Below, piece by piece: positions 1-4,016 of a stretch of DNA of 5,787 bases. The notes under the pieces were generated by a model, which did not search any database, was not told the origin of the DNA, and saw only the letters and a program-made list of their open reading frames with translations. The stretch's first letter is position 1; each line of letters starts with the position of its first letter. The stretch covers positions 29,492-35,278 of the forward strand of contig DHPI01000070.1 in the NCBI GenBank assembly GCA_002407865.1. Direction: 5' to 3'. The translations under genes and the position numbers were made by a program. Source of the DNA: Spirochaetia bacterium UBA5368. Its GTDB lineage: Bacteria; Spirochaetota; UBA4802; UBA5368.

Positions 1-94
1 GGGCCGCGGTAAGCACCGGTTCGCCAAGCAGGTACATCGCGCCGCATATGATCGGATACTTGATGCCGAACATTTCGGTTATTCGTGTTTTCAT
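1..94 (-). CDS. Nitronate monooxygenase / NPD-like flavoprotein, N-terminal fragment (runs off left edge)
   Basis: The first 31 codons of a minus-strand gene are visible; the rest lies beyond the left edge. The start is MKTRITEMFGIKYPII, followed by CGAMYLLGEP. This closely matches the opening of the 2-nitropropane dioxygenase / nitronate monooxygenase family, FMN-dependent TIM-barrel enzymes in the cytoplasm that oxidise alkyl nitronates. The R-I-T-E-x-F/L-G-I-K-Y-P-I-I start is the first strand of the barrel. The ATG at 94-92 has a clear ribosome binding site, AAGGAGA, at 108-102 with a 7-nt spacer. The gene begins 27 nt after the tetR stop on the same strand, so the two look like one transcript, with TetR the likely regulator. 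Related FabK-type enoyl-ACP reductases share this fold and N-terminus and cannot be excluded from 31 residues. What is seen is the motif and RBS; the enzyme class is inferred by family resemblance. Confidence 0.75.
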   Translation of the reverse strand, partial: MKTRITEMFGIKYPIICGAMYLLGEPVLTAA

Positions 95-121
95 ACTATC
101 ATCTCCTTATTTTTTTATGAA

Positions 122-730
122 TCACCCGAACTGCCCGTGCCGGGGATTGTTCGGATCGTTCATTTGTATTCCGGCCTTGATAAAGGCGTAGTCTATAACG
201 TCCCTGCCCATATCGTACATCGTTTTGATCGCCATGTTCTTGTTCACGTCGTCGATAAGCCCCACGCAGATGAGCGACGCGAACCCGTGGGTAAATATCG
301 CCATGCGGCGCATCACCTCGTTTCTGTCTTTTTCGGGGAGCTTCGAAATCAGGTCGTCTTTCACCAGTTCGTCCCTCAGAAATTTAAGAAATTTTTTAAG
401 CACGGTCCTGGTTTCGCTGCCTTCAAGCAAAAGCGCCCTGAAGAGCTCCCTGTTGTCCCTGGCAAACAGGGCGAGGCCGGTGCCCATGTTCAAAAAAACG
501 CTTCTGGTGTACGGCCTCGTTGTATATTCTATCATCATTTCTTCGGCTTTATTGAAAACCTCGTTTCTCAGCTCGTCCATCGATTTAAAGCACGAATAGA
601 CCGGGGCGGTGGACGAATTAAGCTCCTCGGCAATCCGCCGCGCGCTGAGGTCATTCAGCCCGCCCTTTTTCACAATCTCAAAGGCCGCGTTAACGACATC
701 GTCCCTGGAAAACACTGTTTTTGGCGGCAT
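122..730 (-). CDS. TetR/AcrR-family transcriptional regulator
   Basis: The product is 202 aa, normal for a TetR repressor: an N-terminal three-helix DNA-binding domain and a larger all-helical ligand and dimer domain. Residues 8-54 form the DNA-binding part. It contains L28-S-A-R-R-I-A-E-E-L and then S-T-A-P-V-Y-S-C-F-K-S-M-D-E-L ending at L54, which is the standard TetR helix-turn-helix with its Y-x-x-F ending. The C-terminal domain is not recognisable to me, so the ligand is unknown. The start at 730 (MPPKTVFS) is preferred over the in-frame ATG at 751, because AAAGGAG sits 5 nt before it at 742-736 and nothing similar precedes 751. The gene lies 27 nt upstream of an NPD-like enzyme on the same strand. 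A strong dyad repeat 34-55 nt upstream suggests autoregulation and control of the pair. Ligand class is open; a substrate of the neighbouring enzyme is an inference only. Confidence 0.93.
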   Translation of the reverse strand: MPPKTVFSRDDVVNAAFEIVKKGGLNDLSARRIAEELNSSTAPVYSCFKSMDELRNEVFNKAEEMMIEYTTRPYTRSVFLNMGTGLALFARDNRELFRALLLEGSETRTVLKKFLKFLRDELVKDDLISKLPEKDRNEVMRRMAIFTHGFASLICVGLIDDVNKNMAIKTMYDMGRDVIDYAFIKAGIQMNDPNNPRHGQFG

Positions 731-735
731 GCGCG

Positions 736-742
736 CTCCTTT
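736..742 (-). promoter_or_regulatory. Ribosome binding site that fixes the tetR start
   Basis: On the minus strand the sequence reads AAAGGAG, then 5 nt, then ATG at 730. It decides between two in-frame ATGs (730 and 751) in favour of the shorter protein. The upstream ATG would lie within or next to the AT-rich promoter region and has no purine-rich site. Confidence 0.8.
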
Positions 743-763
743 GAATAACATCAGTTATATAAT

Positions 764-785
764 ATATGTTACCTAACATATGTTA
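764..785. promoter_or_regulatory. Candidate TetR operator: overlapping inverted repeats
   Basis: Three copies of an 8-bp element are interleaved here. ATATGTTA (764-771) and TAACATAT (774-781) form a perfect inverted repeat around CC. TAACATATGTTA (774-785) is a perfect 12-bp palindrome, and ATATGTTA recurs at 778-785 as a direct copy of the first arm, 14 bp on. The site lies 34-55 nt upstream of the tetR start, beside AT-rich sequence (TATATTATATAA on the minus strand) that could serve as a -10 region. I see no convincing -35 at the right distance. TetR repressors usually bind dyads in their own promoters, so this is the natural operator for the regulator and its NPD partner. The binding protein is inferred; the repeats are seen directly. 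Confidence 0.7.
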
Positions 786-972
786 TTTTAGAGTCAATCC
801 TTTTTCCCTTTTTTAATTGTATATTCACACACATATTTTTATCCTATCAACACTCGTATCCTTACAAGACACGAAACCTTCGCAGGAGCCGGGACATATC
901 TACGACACATATCGGGAATGCCCCGTTAAAAAAACCTCCCTGACGACACGCAATGATTTTTTAGTTTTTCTG

Positions 973-1000
973 TTTACACATGTGTGCCACAATGTAGTAT
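973..1000 (+). promoter_or_regulatory. Possible sigma70-type promoter of the esterase gene, with palindrome in the spacer
   Basis: TTTACA at 973-978 and TAGTAT at 995-1000 are separated by 16 bp, a fair match to a housekeeping promoter. Transcription would start near 1007, about 50 nt before the chosen ATG. The spacer region carries a perfect 10-bp palindrome, ACACATGTGT (976-985), which would be well placed for a repressor. The hexamers are imperfect and promoters of this quality occur by chance in AT-rich DNA, so confidence is low. Confidence 0.35.
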
Positions 1001-1055
1001 CGCGTGCGTCGTAATGCGCAAATCAACATCTTTCTTTAAAACCCGGAGCACGATA

Positions 1056-2246
1056 ATGACACCACGCAATAAAAAACGCGTCCCTTTTATTATCACAAAC
1101 ATAGTGCTGACATTTGCGGCCATTTATCTTATCCTTACAATATTGCCGCCGTTTCCGCTGCCCCTGTCGCTTGTCAATAAAAACGCATTTACGCAGGTAA
1201 ACGCCGAATACGCCGGGCGCGGATCGCTGATCACGTTGATGGACGGCGGCGACAACGTTCCCGCAGGGCCGGCAGTTGTCCGTGAAGCCCCATTTCAAAG
1301 TTCGATATTAAAGAGCGGCCGGGCGCTCATCATCTATCTCCCTCCTGGCTACGGCAGCGGAAAAGCGCGCAGGTATCCCGTGATGTACGCGTTTCACGGT
1401 TTTGCCTCACGGCCGCAGTTCTGGGTGAAAAACCTGCTGCCGGCCCTGGAAGACGCCATCGTGCGCGGCGATGTCCCGCCGCTTATCGTCGTAATGCCCG
1501 ACGGCTCTCTCTCCGGCAACGGCAGGGACGATAGCGCCACACCATACGATGACCGCGGCGGCAGCTGGTATATCAACAGCAACCGCGGCCGCTTCGAGGA
1601 CCATTTTTTCAACGAGATCGTCCCCTATGTGGAAAAACGTTTTTCGGTCCTCAGGGGGCCGCGGAACACAACGCTCATCGGAACGTCGATGGGGGGATTC
1701 GCGGCGCTGCGCTATGGGATTGCCCGGCCTGCGTTCGCGCATATCATCATCCCGCTGTATGCCGCATCCGATCTGCGATATTCGGTCGATGGCAGCCGTA
1801 CTGCCGCATACCGCGCGGACGGATACCGGCCGATAACATCCGACATGCCTTCCCGGATCGCGAACGCCTCATTGCTTGGCGGCACCGCGGGCATCACCGA
1901 CGAATGGCTGTATTATCCCGTGTTCGACAGCGACGCCGCGCCGGGCCCCGTATGGCGTGAAAACCGCCCGGTATGGGAGCGGATGTTCGACGTCAATCCC
2001 GTCGATACGCTGCGAAACGGCGGCGTAACGCTTGCGGGGCAGCGCTATTATATGCTCGCCGGCATAAGGGACGATTTTAATTTCAACGCGCATTTCCCGG
2101 TAATCCTGCCGCTGTTGCGCGACGCAGGCGCGAAGGTGTATCCCGACAATCCCATCGTGCTGAAAGGACGGCACAACTGGGAAACAACGGTAGCGCCGCG
2201 CCTGAACGACCTGTTGCTCTGGCTGGGCAATGAGCTGAAAAAATAA
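1056..2246 (+). CDS. Membrane-anchored or exported alpha/beta-hydrolase esterase (putative esterase family, PF00756-like)
   Basis: The product is 396 aa. Residues about 9-33 are a hydrophobic helix after a basic start (MTPRNKKR), so it is an N-terminal anchor or uncleaved signal, placing the enzyme outside the inner membrane. From about residue 85 the chain reads as an esterase of the enterochelin-esterase/esterase-D type: a strand ending in H114-G115 for the oxyanion region, P-D-G near 150, and the nucleophile elbow G209-T-S211-M-G-G. D339 or D340 in A-G-I-R-D-D and H373 in G-R-H-N-W fit the acid and base of the triad. The family hydrolyses ester bonds in varied substrates; this one's substrate is unknown. 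The ATG at 1056 is chosen because GGAG at 1045-1048 lies 7 nt upstream and the basic-hydrophobic N-terminus follows. In-frame GTG at 984 and ATG at 1014 would add residues that spoil it. The gene is probably a single transcription unit, with a hairpin just after the stop. Confidence 0.87.
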   Translation: MTPRNKKRVPFIITNIVLTFAAIYLILTILPPFPLPLSLVNKNAFTQVNAEYAGRGSLITLMDGGDNVPAGPAVVREAPFQSSILKSGRALIIYLPPGYGSGKARRYPVMYAFHGFASRPQFWVKNLLPALEDAIVRGDVPPLIVVMPDGSLSGNGRDDSATPYDDRGGSWYINSNRGRFEDHFFNEIVPYVEKRFSVLRGPRNTTLIGTSMGGFAALRYGIARPAFAHIIIPLYAASDLRYSVDGSRTAAYRADGYRPITSDMPSRIANASLLGGTAGITDEWLYYPVFDSDAAPGPVWRENRPVWERMFDVNPVDTLRNGGVTLAGQRYYMLAGIRDDFNFNAHFPVILPLLRDAGAKVYPDNPIVLKGRHNWETTVAPRLNDLLLWLGNELKK

Positions 2247-2249
2247 AAC

Positions 2250-2276
2250 CGCTGCCCGCTAATTCCGGGGGCAGCG
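2250..2276. terminator. Hairpin after the esterase gene, probable terminator
   Basis: CGCTGCCC (2250-2257) pairs perfectly with GGGCAGCG (2269-2276) around an 11-nt loop, starting 3 nt after the esterase stop. The plus-strand tail (TTGCATTGAAAATTT) is only weakly T-rich, so termination of esterase transcripts may be partial or factor-assisted. On the minus strand the stem is followed by a much better T-tract (GGTTTTATTTTTT), although no minus-strand gene is seen to end here. Confidence 0.5.
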
Positions 2277-2292
2277 TTGCATTGAAAATTTA

Positions 2293-2320
2293 TTGACTGC
2301 ACAGATACGTCGTGTATATT
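2293..2320 (+). promoter_or_regulatory. Sigma70-type promoter for the barrel-protein gene
   Basis: TTGACT (2293-2298) and TATATT (2315-2320) are spaced by 16 bp, close to the housekeeping consensus. It sits just after the esterase terminator hairpin and upstream of the 2479 gene. Transcription would begin near 2327, leaving a leader of about 150 nt. This is the best promoter match I see in the window. Confidence 0.6.
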
Positions 2321-2377
2321 TTATGCTATTTGATTTTCAGGCGGGCGAAAGAAAAGAAGCGGCGGCCGTGGCAAACA

Positions 2378-2449
2378 ACATATCGTACATATATATACTG
2401 TGCCTCGAAATTCGGCAAATTCGCCAGTGGATACAATACAACGATATGT
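2378..2449 (+). other. Structured 5' leader of the barrel-protein gene (inverted and tandem repeats)
   Basis: Two features lie within the predicted leader. ACATATCGT (2378-2386) is the exact reverse complement of ACGATATGT (2441-2449), so the arms could close a 54-nt loop. Inside that loop, AAATTCGGC (2408-2416) is followed directly by AAATTCGCC (2417-2425), a tandem 9-bp repeat with one mismatch. The right arm ends about 15 nt before the GGAGG ribosome binding site. It does not match any riboswitch class I can recognise, and a 9-bp pairing at this distance could be chance. Confidence 0.3.
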
Positions 2450-2463
2450 GCATTTCAGAACGT

Positions 2464-2468
2464 GGAGG
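2464..2468 (+). promoter_or_regulatory. Ribosome binding site of the barrel-protein gene
   Basis: GGAGG lies 10 nt upstream of the ATG at 2479, slightly longer spacing than usual. It supports this start, and the signal peptide begins exactly there. Confidence 0.7.
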
Positions 2469-2478
2469 ACTATAATCA

Positions 2479-3306
2479 ATGCGACACTACCTCGTGATAT
2501 TTTTCATTCTGGTCGGTACAACCGCGTTCGCGGATGAAATATTTCTCAACGACGGCCGCGTAATAAAGGGTAAAATAATCCGGGTTACCGATAAAAATAT
2601 CGAGTACGATCCGGACGGCCCGGTTCCGTTCGATGTTTTCCCGCGCGGCCAGATTGTAAAAATCGTATACGATGACGGCACGTCAGTCTTTCTGAACGAA
2701 AACGCGGGGAAACGGGAAGAGGGCGCGCACGCACCCGACGCACAGCCGGCAAAAGGCGCCAAAGAGCACGACGGATTCTACATGAGGTTCCAGCTCGGTT
2801 TCGGCTATGGAAAATCGACGATTAATGACTTTAAGGGTGATGATCTTTCATTCAAAGGCGCAAGCACCACCTTCAACATGCAGCTCGGCTACGCCTTTAT
2901 TGATAACGTTATTGTTTTCATCGAAAACAGCGCAAGCGTGCTCGGTAGCGCAAGGGCGTCGTATGGAGGCGCGCTGCCCTCCGGCGACACCAAAACCGAT
3001 GTGAGTATATCAAACCTCGGCATCGGGATATCGTATTACTTTATGCCGGTAAACATATATATTTCACCTGTAATCTCTCTGACCACGACAAAATTCGACG
3101 GCTCAATACTCAAGGGCAGCTCGAATAACGGCGCCGGATTTTCGCTCTCCGTGGGCAAGGAATGGTGGGTATCCGACAACTGGGGGATTGGCGTTGCGCT
3201 CTTCGGATATCTCGGACTCGATACTGTGACCGAGAAAAGTCTCGACCGGAAACACGACCTCTCGAACGCGGTCTTCGGCGTTCTCTTTTCGGCGACCTAC
3301 AACTGA
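2479..3306 (+). CDS. Exported protein: small N-terminal beta domain plus predicted outer-membrane beta-barrel
   Basis: I do not recognise a named gene. The 275-aa product starts with a signal peptide (MRHYLVIFFILVGTTAFA, cut likely before D19). Residues about 19-72 form a compact beta-rich module: an I-F-L-N-D-G-R-V-I-K-G-K-I strand pair, then a Y-D-P-D-G turn and an I-V-K-I-V-Y-D-D-G ending. A polar, Ala/Pro/Lys-rich linker follows (about 73-98). From about 99 to the end, alternating hydrophobic and polar strands rich in Gly, Tyr and Phe, with aromatic girdle-like residues, look like an eight-stranded barrel of the OmpA/OMP_b-brl type (FYMRFQLGFGYG, LGIGISYYFM, VFGVLFSATYN). The last residue is Asn rather than the usual Phe, one departure from a classic barrel signal. 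The likely place is the outer membrane, with the N-terminal module in the periplasm; function is unknown. It has its own promoter, and the LOG gene follows 71 nt later, possibly in the same transcript. Confidence 0.82.
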   Translation: MRHYLVIFFILVGTTAFADEIFLNDGRVIKGKIIRVTDKNIEYDPDGPVPFDVFPRGQIVKIVYDDGTSVFLNENAGKREEGAHAPDAQPAKGAKEHDGFYMRFQLGFGYGKSTINDFKGDDLSFKGASTTFNMQLGYAFIDNVIVFIENSASVLGSARASYGGALPSGDTKTDVSISNLGIGISYYFMPVNIYISPVISLTTTKFDGSILKGSSNNGAGFSLSVGKEWWVSDNWGIGVALFGYLGLDTVTEKSLDRKHDLSNAVFGVLFSATYN

Positions 3307-3377
3307 TTGTGCTTGCGTCTGAACACCGACGCTGTAATGCTGCGCCATCGTTATTTTTAGTTATTCAGGAAAGCATA

Positions 3378-3971
3378 ATGAAGAGAATCTGCGTTTTTTG
3401 CGGCTCGAGCAGGGGCGCCGACGGCGCATACATGGAGTGCGCGAAAGCGCTCGGCCGCGAGCTCGCGCAAAGAGGAATAGGCCTTGTCTACGGAGGCGCG
3501 CGCATCGGGCTCATGGGCGCCATCGCCGCATCGTGCCTTGAATGCGGAGGCAGCGTTACCGGCATAATGCCCGAACACCTGGTCGCAATGGGCGTCGCGA
3601 ACAGAGACATCACCGAGCTAATCACGGTCGCATCGATGCACGAACGTAAATCGCTGATGAACGAGATGTCGGACGGCTTCATTACGCTGCCCGGCGGCAT
3701 CGGCACGATGGACGAGATATTCGAGACAATCACATTGATGCAGCTCGGGTTGCACGACAAGCCGGTCGGCCTGCTCAACATTCACACGTACTACGATTCG
3801 CTGCTGTCATTTCTGGGGCATATGGCGCGTGAAAAATTTATCCGGCAGGAGCATCTCGATATGCTGATTGTCGATACCGACGCCAGGAGACTGCTCGACG
3901 CGTTCGCGAATTACCGGCATGTCCCGGAGGATAAATGGGCAAATCCCGAAACAGAAACCGTGTGTAAATAA
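3378..3971 (+). CDS. LOG-family protein (TIGR00730; cytokinin riboside 5'-monophosphate phosphoribohydrolase type)
   Basis: The product is 197 aa, the usual size for this Rossmann-fold family. The start MKRICVFCGSS is the conserved first strand and loop. Y38-G-G-A-R-I-G-L-M-G47 is the nucleotide-binding glycine-rich segment, M87-H-E-R90-K91 carries the conserved Arg-Lys pair, and P105-G-G-I-G-T-M-D-E113 is the signature P-G-G-x-G-T-x-x-E with catalytic Glu113. LOG enzymes cleave the N-glycosidic bond of nucleoside 5'-monophosphates, releasing the base and ribose 5-phosphate. In plants and some bacteria the substrate is a cytokinin riboside monophosphate; in many bacteria it is AMP or unknown. 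All key residues are present, so it should be active in the cytoplasm. The ATG at 3378 has an AGGAAAG-type site just upstream (3367-3373), and the conserved start begins there. No isopentenyl-transferase gene for cytokinin synthesis is nearby, so general nucleotide turnover is as likely. Confidence 0.93.
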   Translation: MKRICVFCGSSRGADGAYMECAKALGRELAQRGIGLVYGGARIGLMGAIAASCLECGGSVTGIMPEHLVAMGVANRDITELITVASMHERKSLMNEMSDGFITLPGGIGTMDEIFETITLMQLGLHDKPVGLLNIHTYYDSLLSFLGHMAREKFIRQEHLDMLIVDTDARRLLDAFANYRHVPEDKWANPETETVCK

Positions 3972-3978
3972 ATTCCCC

Positions 3979-4002
3979 CGCGGCGGCCCGCCGCGCCGCC
4001 GC
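3979..4002. terminator. GC-rich hairpin in the convergent gap between LOG gene and kinase
   Basis: CGCGGCG (3979-3985) pairs perfectly with CGCCGCG (3989-3995) across a 3-nt loop. An alternative stem, GCGGCGG (3980-3986) with CCGCCGC (3996-4002), is also perfect. The hairpin falls in the 45 nt between two converging stops, where a shared terminator is expected. Neither side has a run of T residues, so it is not a canonical intrinsic terminator and may only stall polymerase or protect 3' ends. Confidence 0.4.
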
Positions 4003-4016
4003 CAGATTCGGAAACA

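Larger units (their letters stand above)
731..1055. other. Gene-free intergenic region between divergent tetR and esterase genes
   Basis: This 325-nt stretch separates the minus-strand tetR gene from the plus-strand esterase and is clearly more AT-rich than the flanking genes. It holds the tetR ribosome binding site and dyad operator near its left end, pyrimidine- and T-rich sequence around 799-845, and a candidate esterase promoter with a short palindrome around 973-1000. The only open frames here begin with TTG or GTG and lack ribosome binding sites. I see no tRNA-like or riboswitch-like structure, and the part between about 845 and 970 shows nothing I can assign. Confidence 0.6.

Noticed and set aside
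137..748. A 203-codon plus-strand open frame opposite tetR
   Set aside because: It lies wholly antisense to a clear TetR gene, its translation is rich in His, Arg, Val and Phe with no recognisable motif, and no ribosome binding site precedes it.
792..797. Minus-strand TTGACT as a -35 for tetR
   Set aside because: The nearest -10-like sequence is about 25 bp away, too far for a sigma70 promoter, so I did not call it.
817..1014. Short plus-strand open frame in the tetR-esterase gap
   Set aside because: It begins with TTG, has no ribosome binding site, and its composition follows the AT-rich intergenic DNA.
984..1055. Longer N-terminus for the esterase from GTG 984 or ATG 1014
   Set aside because: The ribosome binding site at 1045-1048 serves ATG 1056, the membrane anchor begins cleanly there, and the possible promoter overlaps the GTG.
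1394..1742. Minus-strand open frames opposite the esterase
   Set aside because: They are antisense shadows of a gene with a full catalytic motif set and carry no motifs of their own.
2293..2497. Two overlapping short plus-strand frames ahead of the barrel gene
   Set aside because: They start with rare codons inside the promoter, lack ribosome binding sites, and show no protein-like pattern.
3315..3332. Small hairpin GCGTC/GACGC between the barrel and LOG genes
   Set aside because: It has only a 5-bp stem with an 8-nt loop and no adjacent T-run; not enough to call a terminator, so the two genes may be co-transcribed.
3162..3377. A 72-codon upstream extension of the LOG protein
   Set aside because: It overlaps the end of the barrel gene in another frame, and the family's conserved start begins exactly at the ATG at 3378.
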